A DNA stretch of 64,000 nt from Symbiodinium sp. CCMP2592 (lineage: Eukaryota > Sar > Dinophyceae > Suessiales > Symbiodiniaceae). The notes under the pieces were generated by a model, which worked only from the letters and a program-made list of their open reading frames with translations, was not told the origin of the DNA and searched no databases. Location: assembly GCA_905221615.1 (NCBI GenBank), contig CAJNDT010005556.1, positions 1,726,691-1,790,690 of the forward strand. The letters are read 5' to 3'. Below, piece after piece: positions 1 to 8,566 of the stretch. The first letter of the stretch is position 1. Every line of letters begins with the position of its first letter. The translations under genes were made by a program, and so were the position numbers.

Positions 1-1467
1 TTTCAGCGTTTTGGACTTGCAGCGTAGGGGTTTAGTTTAGGGTTTAGGGTCTCAGCTTGTGCCGTCTATCATTAGAACTTACGGTTTAGGACTTAGGGCT
101 TTGCCCCTAATCTCCAATGGTGTTCGTCTTTGTTTTGATTAATTAGCTGGCTTCCAGCACTCCCAACTACTTTTTCATTGTGCCCAAGACACCTATACGA
201 TTAAGGACCATAAGGGCTCTATTAAAGGCTACTTGGGGAGTGCTGCTTGTCTGGTCGTTTTTAAGGTTTAAAGTTTTCGAGTGATTTAGGGTTTTTGGGT
301 TCAGGGTTCTACAGCGGCATCCTGGGGCTTTCTTTAGATCAGGGGGCGGATTTAGGGTAAAGGGTATGGTTTCATTGTTTGAGCGCGGCGTTTTAGGCTG
401 GCGTTCATCATCGTTTGATGTGTTTTTGGTCCTGAAGCATGATTGCGATGCATTCGGGCTGTCGGGCTGTGTTATTGTTGCGGTTTGGGATGGCTTTTTA
501 GAGACGGAGTTTGAAAGCAGTGAGAGTGAGATTTCGGTGTCGGATGAGGAAGTTGACCCAAAAGAAGAAGTCGTCCCAACCGCAGAAGTTGTCCCAGCCG
601 CGTCCAAGTTTCGAAAAAGTTGGCCCAACAGTGCTCAAGCAGAGGAGCAAACGAAATGCCGATGTAAAAAATCATTCGTTCCTTCAGGCATGACCTTTCC
701 CCAGAAGAAAAGGTTAATTACTAATTACAATGGAGAAGCGCACCGAGAAAGACAAGAACGATCACACGGCAACGTTAGGCAAGATGATGTCGGAGTGCAA
801 AGACGTTGAAGACCGATGACAAGGGAATCTTCCTCAACTATGTCCTTCGCCGCCAAGGTCAATGGCACAGAGAAGCAAGTTCAAATCAGTGGGTATGATG
901 TGAAAACAAGGGTGTCATCACCCCGTGATACTGGGGCGGGTGGATACTTCAAACTTCACCGTTGAGTATGGTGGCATGGAAGTGAGCACCATGAGTTTTC
1001 AGGTTTCATGCTCGGACGAATTGAAATCATATGTTCTTATATAAATTATAAATATGGTCTTTGTGCAACTATGTTAGAATCGTAGAATCGATTATAAGCA
1101 ACCCCACCACGCTGTTCAATATGGTCAGTGAACCCCAAACCCTACGCTTTTTATTGGGATCGGGGCCCTAATAAATGCCTATACCATTTTGGTGGGTTCC
1201 GTATTTGATTACTATAGGATAATGGGCCCCAGAACCCTATTAACAATTATTAAGGCCCCTGTAATAGGGAGTCCTTTCTCCGAGATACCGGACCCTTTCC
1301 GGGAGGCCCTTACAGCAAGCCTTGTCATAACAACCTCACCATCGCAAGATCCTCGTAGTACCTGCACTCATATGTATAAAACCCGGATCACGCCCTAGCA
1401 ATTTCTATACAACACCCCTAAGAAAACCCTTGTAAGACCGTTTCACACCGTCTTCAGCCTTGATAAG
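1..1467. other. repeat-rich stretch with weak coding-like block
   Basis: TTTAGGG-type repeats lie at about 35-55, and a family-F inverted-repeat element (GGGGCCCTAATAA at one end, TTATTAAGGCCCC at the other) covers about 1157-1262. Between about 490 and 1000 several overlapping + strand frames look coding-like: one is lysine- and acidic-rich, one starts at an ATG at 730 and reads EKRTEKDKNDHTATLGKMM, one starts near 840 and reads MSFAAKVNGTEKQVQISGYD. No single frame stays open, so this may be a decayed gene or short exons. No function is assigned. Confidence 0.25.
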
Positions 1468-1517
1468 CCACCACGTGCCGCAGGAGTTGACGCAGGGCCT
1501 GGACGCAGGCATTGAAG
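1468..1517 (+). CDS. candidate exon of unidentified upstream gene
   Basis: After an AG acceptor the frame reads HHVPQELTQGLDAGIEG and ends before a possible GA donor (G|GATTCC). It joins in phase to the candidate exon at 2102. The block is GC-richer and non-repetitive compared with its surroundings. I do not recognise the protein. Support comes only from composition, splice signals and phase. Confidence 0.3.
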
Positions 1518-1622
1518 GATTCCTAGGTTGCTGAGTGGTACCCTTTTGCCCCTTTTAAGTTTGGGTCTCCTTTTTGAAACTGAATATTAAGAGAAAGGGT
1601 ACCCTTATTATCAAGGGGCTAA

Positions 1623-1730
1623 TGTAGGAACCTGATTAAGAAGCCGTGGTCCCGTATGCCCCAAAATAGTAGGGTTCATATAAGGAACCCAAACAGAGGC
1701 CCGAGGTTCCTTGATCAGGTTCCTATATTA
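1623..1730. mobile_element. palindromic TIR element, family I
   Basis: The arms AGGAACCTGATTAAGAA and TTGATCAGGTTCCT face each other across about 75 bp. A second copy is at 27975-28088, and a single arm is at about 1788-1806 (TTTCTTAATCAGGTTCCTA). It has no coding capacity. Confidence 0.7.
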
Positions 1731-1888
1731 CTATAGTACCCTTATAGATCCCTTATAATAGTAACCCTTATAGACCCCTTTAAAGGAGGTTTCTTAATCA
1801 GGTTCCTACATTACTCAGGAACTTAGATTCAGTTGGGTTCACAATTTCGACTCTGAGGTTGATCGTTTGGGCTAGGGTTTGGGGTTTT

Positions 1889-1998
1889 GAGTGTACCCTA
1901 AGACCCCATAGTAGGTCCTTCTGTGGTTCATCTAGAATCCCTTAAGATAATCTCAAAAAGGAGCTACTAGGGCACTAGGGGGCCTTAGGGTATGTGTT
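1889..1998. mobile_element. palindromic TIR element, family H
   Basis: This is a diverged member of the family with the arm CCCATAGTAGTTCCTTTTGG and its complement. Here the left arm reads CCCATAGTAGGTCCTT and the right arm AAGGAGCTACTAGGG, with outer TACCCTAA and TTAGGGTA. Confidence 0.55.
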
Positions 1999-2101
1999 TA
2001 GAATCTAGAGTTTGAGTGTGTTTATGGTTGGGGGGTCTAAGGTTTTACGACTTAAGGTCCAGATTCCTGGGGCACCAAAACGATTCTCGGCTATCTGCCA
2101 G

Positions 2102-2149
2102 GGCAAGCCGTGGTTTCAAGAAGCCCGTCGCACACAACATTCAGTTCGC
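2102..2149 (+). CDS. candidate exon of unidentified upstream gene
   Basis: This block follows a CCAG acceptor. Joined in phase to 1468-1517 it reads QAVVSRSPSHTTFSSQ and ends before a GA donor (CAG|GAAGG). Another frame reads GKPWFQEARRTQHSVR, so the frame is not settled. Function unknown. Confidence 0.3.
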
Positions 2150-2383
2150 AGGAAGGACATAGACTCTAGAATAGTGCCATTATGACTATAGTATACTCGG
2201 CCCCAACAAGTTTATGCTATACTAGGTCTCCCAGTGGGCTCTCTTTTTTTTTTGTGGTCTTAGGTTCCTTATAAAACTACCCAATACCAAGAAGGGAGTA
2301 ATTTTTGTTCTCGAAGAAGGCTCCCACAAGGTTTTTTGTGGGCCAGGACCCCTCTAGGGTTAGGGATAGGCGAACTACAATAA

Positions 2384-2491
2384 CCCTAAGGCTCCATGTA
2401 CCCATATAGTACGTACTTAGCCTTTAAAGTACCTATATAGGGACCCCTTTAAGGCCTAAGTACCTACTATATGGGTACATGGAGCCTTTGG
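2384..2491. mobile_element. palindromic TIR element, family C
   Basis: The arms CTAAGGCTCCATGTACCCAT and ATGGGTACATGGAGCCTTTG pair, and the interior also pairs (AAGTACCTATATAGGGACC). Related copies are at 2758-2869, 6099-6190, 7675-7783, 43355-43462, 47300-47415 and, interrupted, 52119-52338. Confidence 0.75.
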
Positions 2492-2568
2492 GTAAGGGGT
2501 AGTTGGGGGTTCGAAAAAGATTTAGGGTTCTGGGCCTTCTTGGTCTACTTAGAGGATCATGGGACTTA

Positions 2569-2660
2569 CGGTTGATGATATAGATCCTGCATTACCCATA
2601 ATGAGGGATATACCAAAATTCCCATAGTTTAAGGTAATGCAGGGCTTATACCATCAACAG
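2569..2660. mobile_element. palindromic TIR element, family A
   Basis: A 92-bp copy with the arms CGGTTGATGATATAGATCC and GGGCTTATACCATCAACAG. The asymmetric core (ATTACCCATAATGAGGGATA) is inverted relative to most other family-A copies, so the family inserts in both orientations. Confidence 0.75.
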
Positions 2661-2757
2661 AAGTAATTACTTAAAGGTTCGCTGAGGGTACTTATATTCT
2701 TAGCTACGAAGTTCCAAGATCCTCCAAGTAGGGATTGAGAACTGGGCTTGAGGGGTT

Positions 2758-2869
2758 ACCCTAAGGGTCCATGTACCCATATAGAGATACATGGACCCCA
2801 AAGTACCTATATAAGGACTACATGAAGGCCAACGTATATACTATATGAATACATGGACCCCTAGGGTTA
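2758..2869. mobile_element. palindromic TIR element, family C
   Basis: The arms CCTAAGGGTCCATGTACC and ATACATGGACCCCTAGGG pair. The interior repeats the family-C core (AAAGTACCTATATAAGGAC). Confidence 0.65.
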
Positions 2870-3020
2870 TGGTCCAAGGCTAGAGCGTGGTGAAGACTTG
2901 TTCCGAAGTCGGCAGTCCGTCTGCCATAGCCCCCTCCCAAAAGAAGCAAAGAGCGAATTCAACTCTACAATTTTATTGAAAAAAGACGAACTTTTACTGA
3001 CACCATATGGACAAGTCATA

Positions 3021-3117
3021 CCTTAACCCTGAATCACCTACCTTTCTAGGGTTCCCTATTATGATTTCTTTACATAAGTCCTTAAAATGATAGGTCCTTC
3101 AGGGTCAAGGTACACCC
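3021..3117. mobile_element. palindromic TIR element, family E
   Basis: The arms TACCTTAACCCTGAATCACC and CCTTCAGGGTCAAGGTAC pair, and the core is TAGGGTTCCCTATTATGATT. Close copies are at 41541-41640, 47962-48059 and 51362-51496; a partial tandem copy is at 34098-34203. Arms beginning TACC and ending GGTA fit a TA target preference. Confidence 0.75.
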
Positions 3118-3182
3118 TAGTCGACTGGGTTCCCAGCCTTGAGGCTCTAGGGCCTTGCGATTCAGAGTTTGCGGAGTTGTAC

Positions 3183-3290
3183 TTCTAGGAGATACCCAGA
3201 GGCTCCATGGAAGTTCCTGTTTGGGATTACCTTATAGGATTCTAAATATGAACCCCAAAGAGGAACTACTATGGAGTTCTAGGAGATACC
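3183..3290. mobile_element. family H element with 14-bp target duplication
   Basis: A palindrome with the arms GAGGCTCCATGGAAGTTCCT and GGAACTACTATGGAG is flanked by an identical 14-bp direct repeat, TTCTAGGAGATACC, at 3183-3196 and 3277-3290. This is what a target-site duplication would look like. A long duplication with inverted-repeat ends is unlike a TA-inserting MITE. Confidence 0.6.
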
Positions 3291-3299
3291 GGGCAGACG

Positions 3300-4813
3300 A
3301 CTTCAAAAGTGTTTATAGACCATATACCATCGAGTTTAGAGAAAACTATTGCACCTTCGATGTCAAACTTTATTAAACCCGGAAGCTGTAGCAGGACCGT
3401 TAATAAACGTACTTTAAACAAGTAGCCCTAAAACCCTAAGCCCTAAACCCTCAACCGAACTACAATATTTCCGACCTACCGGCTCGGGACAAGATTTGGG
3501 CTGAGCCCTAGGTTTCCGGTCTATAGTTTGAAGCCACAATATAGCTAGACCAGCGGTTTTGATTTTTTTTGGCGTGGGTGGGAAGGGGTGGAGAGGGGGG
3601 TGCGCATTGAACTATGAAATCATATTAGGTAACCTATGGAGAAATATGGGAAACCATTCAGGCTTCTACCTTGCCTTTCTTGAGACTACAAGGGAATCAT
3701 ATGATTACTCTACGTTGTCCGAGCCAGCGCAGAAGGTTCTTTGGTGAGGGATTCGGTTCGGACTCCAGGAAAGTTTATGTTTCGGGTTTCAGCTGTGCAG
3801 CTAGAAGGTATTGTGATTATGGATATATAATGTGGTTCTTTCGGCGGGATACGTTTTTCGCCATGTTATTTGGTTTGAGGGTTTTGGTTCGAAGGGTTTA
3901 TGATTTCGGGACCTTCACCGAAGACCACGTAAGCACCCACTGACCTTCATGTTCTTGAAACCTACCTGAGCCCCCATGGCCCACAGTCCTGGGACAAGTT
4001 TCATAGGGTCCAGGTCAACCTAAAGCCCTACCTCCCCAAAACCCTTCCCTCAACCCTTTTCGCCGGCAGCAGGTGCCGCCAGCCCAACGAAAGAGGCCAA
4101 ATGGCTTCGGTGTCGGACTGCTATCCTGCTGAACCTTGAAAGGTTTTTCAAGGTTTATGGTTTCGGCTTCGTGGAAAGGGTTCCAACAAGGGTTCGATGA
4201 TCGTCCTGCAAAATCTACTGTATGAAATAGGGTTCTATCACGGCCCAGGTGCCCGCCCTGAGACCGGTACATGCCGACATTGGTTCAGTTCCTGCGGTTT
4301 ATGCAAACCTCAACTCCTCATCACCCAACACTCAAGGAAACCTTCAAAGCTAATCAGAGCCTCTAAAACAAGCTCTTAGAAGCTGCTTGCTGAGCCCCCT
4401 GCTGAGAGAGCCGGGCATGTTTGGGGTGTTCTTGCCCAAGGGGTCCCAGGTACGGCGGCGTTTCACAGGCGATTTAGACTTCTACGCTGCCTTATAATTA
4501 GGTCTCCGTGCTTACTTCACAGAGTAGTAGTTGTAGATTCGTGTGCGTTTTGTTTGAGGGGGTATGTTTTGTAGGCATTTTTGGGTAGTTGCTTTGTCGA
4601 GTATACGATTAGTAGACGTTGTTGACTTGGCTTCAGGTCTTTTTTATAGTAGTAGTGAGTAGTGGTATGCTAGTACGTTGGGAGTTGACGGTCATGAGTC
4701 ATGATCTTCTCGGACTGTTCAGGTCAGGGGCCCAGGGACACCCCGCAAGTCTAATGTCAAGGGCTGATTACATTGGCCTCCGTGTTGCGGGACGACTGTT
4801 GTCACTTGTACTT
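3300..4813. other. no recognisable gene
   Basis: CCCTAAA-type repeats lie at about 3427-3450. The rest shows no inverted-repeat element I can define and no convincing exon. Short + strand frames at 3671-3943 and 4619-4828 look non-coding in composition. The stretch around 4720-4800 is the most exon-like, but without support. Confidence 0.4.
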
Positions 4814-4914
4814 CGGTTGATGATATAAATCCTGCATGACCCATAATAAGCTATATACCATAATTCCCATAGTTTAGGGTCCTTAAGGTAATGCAGGAGT
4901 TATATCATCAACCG
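4814..4914. mobile_element. palindromic TIR element, family A
   Basis: A near-perfect 101-bp hairpin with the arms CGGTTGATGATATAAATCC and GTTATATCATCAACCG and a core containing CCATAGTTTAGGGTCCTTAA. TT lies directly on both sides. Confidence 0.8.
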
Positions 4915-5129
4915 TTGTGACTGAGCCGCTGGCAGGCGATGGATGACCACGTAGTGGAGAGGTCCAGAGCAGGTCGGCTTAGCGCTTACGGTTATCAAAA
5001 AAGTTCTACAGTAAACCGTTGGAAACCGGATTAAGGCCAAATCATGCTGGGATTTCCTATGTCTCTTAAGGCTTGAGGCTATTGGGTTTTCCAACTTTTG
5101 GGCTTCACTGTATAGGTTGCTTACCCAAA

Positions 5130-5226
5130 GGGCTCCAGTTACGTAAACAGAAGTAGGTTTCTGGGGTATATAAGATATGGTTAGTAAGTTGAATTACTAA
5201 CCGACTATTTAGGTAACTGGAGCCCT
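5130..5226. mobile_element. palindromic TIR element, family M
   Basis: The arms AGGGCTCCAGTTACGTAAA and TTAGGTAACTGGAGCCCT pair, and the interior pairs again (GGTTAGTAAG with ACTAACC). A second copy is at about 13764-13853. Confidence 0.65.
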
Positions 5227-5584
5227 AGGGTACCCTAAACCCTAAACCATAAGAGTCGTAGGAGTCGAGGTACTTGATCATAGGGCTTCTGGAGTTTGCC
5301 AACATATATTTGCACAGTTGATCCCCAAATGATTCTGCCGTGTGTCCAGGCCAGGGCCAAATGGAATTCTCTGATTTTGTCGAGGGTTTGGCTGTGGGTA
5401 GGCGTCGTTGCAATCGGGGTTCAAACAATAGTTTTTGGGAGATTTGTTGGCGCATTCCGGCAATCGCGTCCCCCCAACATTAAAGCGCCCTCCCCCCTCT
5501 CCCTAACATAAAACTGTAGTAAAGTTGACATCGGAGGGTTCAGTTTTATAGTAGGGGGGTTTCGGGGCCTCCTGGTATGTCAAG

Positions 5585-5827
5585 GCTGCACGTGCGGAGA
5601 AGAAGCGGGTGATGCTGACCGAATCCAAGTGGAACCCCCCTTCCGCAGTGGTTTCCACAATGTGCAGATGCCGGGAAGTGTACTCAAAGATTGGCCTCTT
5701 GTCCGAGACCGAGGTGGCCAATCTCACGGGTTCCACCGCCAAGGCCTTGAAGCTGATGGCAGGAACCGTTCAGCTGGAAGCTCGTCCCGTTCTGGATCGG
5801 ACAGTGTTTCAGCCAGATTGTTGTTAA
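5585..5827 (+). CDS. candidate exon of unidentified upstream gene
   Basis: After CAAG the frame reads AARAEKKRVMLTESKW, then CREVYSKIGLLSETEVANL and AKALKLMAGTVQLEARPVLD, to a TAA at 5825-5827. It is the longest clean, GC-balanced coding block in the first 8 kb. It could end earlier at an internal GC donor (GAA|GCTCGT). I do not recognise the protein. Confidence 0.45.
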   Translation, partial: AARAEKKRVMLTESKWNPPSAVVSTMCRCREVYSKIGLLSETEVANLTGSTAKALKLMAGTVQLEARPVLDRTVFQPDCC

Positions 5828-6098
5828 GCAGATGTTGGTGTTGTAGATATAGATGGGGTAGAGCTCTTCTGATGTTGAAATTAGATTGGTGAGAGTGCAA
5901 CGCCGAAACTGTACATATTCCAGCAGAAACATTATTTGTCAGCACATCTCGAGGTGACACCTGTCTTAGTGAGGGACCTTTGCTCGCACCCACAGCCTCT
6001 ATTCGGAGAAAGTCAAGTCAAGTGTGCACTGATTTCGGTCGCAAGTTTGAAGGGCCAAGTTTTATGTGATCACAGCTAATGGATTGATGTTAGGCCCT

Positions 6099-6190
6099 TA
6101 TAAGGCTCCATGGCTTAGGCCTTAAAGTGCCTATACAGGGACCCCTTGAAGGCTTAAGCATCTACTATAAAGATACATGGAGCCTTTGGG
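6099..6190. mobile_element. family C element abutting a splice acceptor
   Basis: The arms AAGGCTCCATGG and ATACATGGAGCCTTTGGG pair, and the core matches the copy at 2384-2491. The element ends directly against the AG that precedes the candidate exon at 6193. Confidence 0.65.
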
Positions 6191-6192
6191 AG

Positions 6193-6272
6193 GGCAAGCG
6201 TTGTCTGCGATGCGGAAGGCTAACTATGAACCACGAGACTGGCAGACCCACATCGAAGCTCTTATATCCTGG
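6193..6272 (+). CDS. candidate exon of unidentified upstream gene
   Basis: After GGGAG the frame reads QALSAMRKANYEPRDWQ then THIEALISW, with possible GC donors at GAA|GCTCTT or TGG|GCCCCT. It is clearly protein-like and non-repetitive. The family was not recognised. The join to 6873 is not resolved. Confidence 0.45.
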
Positions 6273-6292
6273 GCCCCTAAACCCTGAATAAG

Positions 6293-6417
6293 CCCTACCT
6301 TAACCTATCAGCCCTACAAAAAAGTATAGGGTCCCTGTAAATTCCAGTTTAGGGTTTATAATAAGAGCCAACAAAAACGTAGGGTTCGGCAGGTTAAGGT
6401 AGAGCTCTAAATGTTAG
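6293..6417. mobile_element. palindromic TIR element, family Q
   Basis: Facing arms CCCTACCTTAACCTATCAG and GCAGGTTAAGGTAGAGC, with a second inner pair (CTACAAAAAAGTATAGGG with CCAACAAAAACGTAGGG, partly direct). A related element lies at 8330-8432 between two genes. Confidence 0.5.
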
Positions 6418-6872
6418 AGCCCTAAACCCCTACGCACCACCATCTGTAAGACCTGCAGCTGTCAGAGGAAGTGAACAGCCACACAATCCATCAACTAAGA
6501 TGAATGAATTCCCGGTTCAACCACAGCTAAACTCTGTAAGCCATGCAACTTGCACCCTTAAACCCTCCACCTTCTGAAAGCCGTGACACGACCGCGCTAT
6601 CCCCACAAAAAAGAGACCCCAATAGTCCTGAACCCACGACTCCAACGAACCCTACACCCTATGTAGGCTCTAAGCCCTACCTGTGGGCTCATACCCTACT
6701 TTTTTTTACTATCCACTTGTCTATATAGCAGGTCCTAACCATAAATAAAACCAGGTACCCTAAATAAAGACAATATCTAGAATCCTATAAGGGAGCCCCT
6801 ACAAGGAACTACCATGGAGCCTATACCTGCTATTTTGGCCCTAAACAACCCGAAAGAATCGGTTTCTGCCAG

Positions 6873-6923
6873 AACGCTCCTCAAAGACGCCCTCGGGTTC
6901 GGCAATGGTCTGGAAGCTCAGGG
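6873..6923 (+). CDS. candidate exon of unidentified upstream gene
   Basis: After CTGCCAG the frame reads TLLKDALGFGNGLEAQ and stops before GG|GACTGC, a GA donor in phase 2. It joins in phase to the exon at 7006. Confidence 0.45.
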
Positions 6924-7005
6924 GACTGCAACGCACGCACGTTTGCCGTAGTTTAAGGCTTAAAGGTTTCAGGGTTGTGTTTCAGAAGGGGTTTACATTC
7001 TGCAG

Positions 7006-7061
7006 GCGTATCATGAGCAAGGGCATTGGAGTAGATGTTCAAGCTGGGTTCTTTGAACAGG
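7006..7061 (+). CDS. candidate exon of unidentified upstream gene
   Basis: After CTGCAG the frame reads RIMSKGIGVDVQAGFFEQ and can end at CAGG|GCATG, a GC donor in phase 1 that fits the exon at 7988. If it is not spliced there, the frame runs to a TGA at 7076-7078 and this would be the last exon. Confidence 0.45.
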
Positions 7062-7259
7062 GCATGTCGTTCAAGTGAATATGCTTCTACAAGTGATTTA
7101 CAATGCCAAAGAGGTGATATTGCAACTTGTGTTGTTATTGTTTCAACAGATTGGTATGTGGGGTTGTGCAGTGATGCGGTCTTGTACTAAATGGGGTTTT
7201 GATGTATACGTGATTAAGGTTTTGAGGTATAATGTAGTGACTATGGTTTACATTACATG

Positions 7260-7310
7260 CGGATACCCTAAACCCTAAACCCTAAACCCCTAAACCCTAA
7301 ACTTCCCAAA
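7260..7310. repeat. CCCTAAA telomere-type block
   Basis: Several CCCTAAA units in tandem, slightly degenerate, lie inside an intron of the upstream gene. Confidence 0.8.
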
Positions 7311-7490
7311 CCCTAAACCTTCAACATCCGAAGCTTAAACTCGTCAATCATGAACTCCCGCACGCAACTCCCCGAAACGGTGCCTGGTACTTGTAGGCCC
7401 AGGGGACTTAGCAAGTCGATAATAAGCGCTCCTTAAAGGGATCTATAGGGTTCCTTAAAGGGATCTATGTGGTTTAGGGTTTAGGGTCTA

Positions 7491-7609
7491 CTTGGAGGCC
7501 CGGGGGACTTAGTAAGTCGGTTATAAGTAGGGTCATAATTGGGGTAAGTGCATCTAGGGGACTTAAACTCTACTTATAACCTACTTACTAAGTCCCCTGG
7601 GCCTCTAAG
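7491..7609. mobile_element. family D element with composite 5' copy
   Basis: A full palindrome with the arms CTTGGAGGCCCGGGGGACTT and AGTCCCCTGGGCCTCTAAG. A partial left arm at 7390-7422 precedes it, separated by a block made of CCTTAAAGGGATCTATAGGG units and TTTAGGG units. The same arrangement recurs at 36850-36962. Confidence 0.7.
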
Positions 7610-7674
7610 TAGGGACAGACACCCAGTCCATACTCGGAAGCCCAGAGTACTGAGCACGTCTGAAATACTAGTTT

Positions 7675-7783
7675 CCCAAAGGGTCCTATGTACTGTTATG
7701 GGGAATACTTCCCTAAGTCATAATCGTAGCTCCTAATATGGAAACCCTACGTTCTACTATATCGGTACATAGGACCCTTTGGG
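7675..7783. mobile_element. palindromic TIR element, family C
   Basis: The arms CCCAAAGGGTCCTATGTAC and GTACATAGGACCCTTTGGG are near-perfect. The core is TATGGGGAATACTTCCCTAA. This intact copy shows what the interrupted copy at 52119-52338 looked like before insertion. Confidence 0.8.
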
Positions 7784-7884
7784 TTTTACTCAGTCCCATG
7801 ATCCTCGGTAACTTGAACAAACCCCTTGAAGTGACTTAAAGAAACCGTTCTCAGTAGCTTCTGTACTCCCCTCTGACTGAGTGG

Positions 7885-7971
7885 GGGTTTCCGAAAATGG
7901 GGGTACCTTACTTTGGGGTCCTTATAGTCTTTAGGGTACTCTTTTAGGGTCCCCTATTTTCGGAAACTCCC
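7885..7971. mobile_element. palindromic TIR element, family B
   Basis: The arms GGGGGTTTCCGAAAATGG and CTATTTTCGGAAACTCCC pair. The element ends 16 bp before the candidate exon at 7988. Other copies are at 15885-15988, 33851-33939, 46340-46450 and 55189-55292; a half copy is at 13080-13126. Confidence 0.75.
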
Positions 7972-7987
7972 AAGTAGCGGCAATAAG

Positions 7988-8178
7988 AAACTGCGCACCA
8001 CAAGCCCCCAGACTTCCTCAGCCTCGCCGAACCAAAGGATGTTAGCCAAGTGCTTGCGGCGCAGTGTAAAGGTCTGAAATTCCGAACCATGAGTAGTCCT
8101 TTGTATTGTTTGGTAAGCTATACTTCACTTCACCTTGAGACCCAGTTCAGAATGCTTCCTATACAATTCAACCACTAG
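7988..8178 (+). CDS. candidate last exon of unidentified upstream gene
   Basis: After AATAAG the frame reads TAHHKPPDFLSLAEPKDVS then QVLAAQCKGLKFRTM and continues to a TAG at 8176-8178. A GT donor after CAGTGTAAAG could end it earlier. It joins in phase to 7006-7061. It leaves only about 320 bp to the next ATG at 8499, the spacing of a head-to-tail gene array. Function unknown. Confidence 0.45.
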
Positions 8179-8498
8179 GTTACATTGGTCAAGGATCCCC
8201 TCTCTCTTTATTTCTTCATATGGTATGTATGTATGCTTTTGTGCGTGCGTGTAAGTTAAATAGTTATTATGTATATATAACATATACTATATATATACAC
8301 ATAACTGTGTGTGTGTAGACATACATATATACCTGGACCTAGTTGAACCTACTTTTTGTAGGGCCCCTATAATAAATCAACTGTTGGGGCTTGTAAGAAT
8401 TAAGAACTTACAGAAAGTAGGGTTTGGTAGGTCCAGGTAGACATATATATATATATATATATATATACACAAATACTTCTTTATTTAGGATTCCAGCC
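8179..8498. promoter_or_regulatory. intergenic spacer between two + strand genes
   Basis: It contains TA-rich microsatellites (about 8270-8300 and 8443-8466) and a family-Q palindrome (8330-8432) with the arms ACCTGGACCTA and TAGGTCCAGGT. A pyrimidine-rich stretch followed by TTTAG at about 8484-8488 is a plausible trans-splice acceptor for the downstream gene. That is inference; no spliced-leader sequence is present here. Confidence 0.4.
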
Positions 8499-8566
8499 AT
8501 GGCGTCTCCAAGCGCGAAGAGACCCCGGCTGGACCTCAAGAGAGCGCCGCTTCACGACATGGGAGT
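8499..8566 (+). CDS. PGM2: PGM2-like exon 1 (start codon)
   Basis: ATG at 8499 in a CAGCCATGG context opens MASPSAKRPRLDLKRAPLHD, and the exon ends GGAGT|GTTAGG (GT donor, phase 2). The phase fits exon 2, giving MGVPDSS. The N-terminal extension is not family-conserved, so the start rests on being the first ATG in frame after a pyrimidine-rich AG. Confidence 0.6.

Noticed and set aside
30..60. TTTAGGG repeats at the left edge as a chromosome end
   Set aside because: The motif is short, degenerate and scattered over the entire window in both orientations, so it does not mark a telomere.
3155..3376. 73-codon frame as a gene
   Set aside because: It runs through a family H palindrome and its flanking duplication, with no codon bias or homology.
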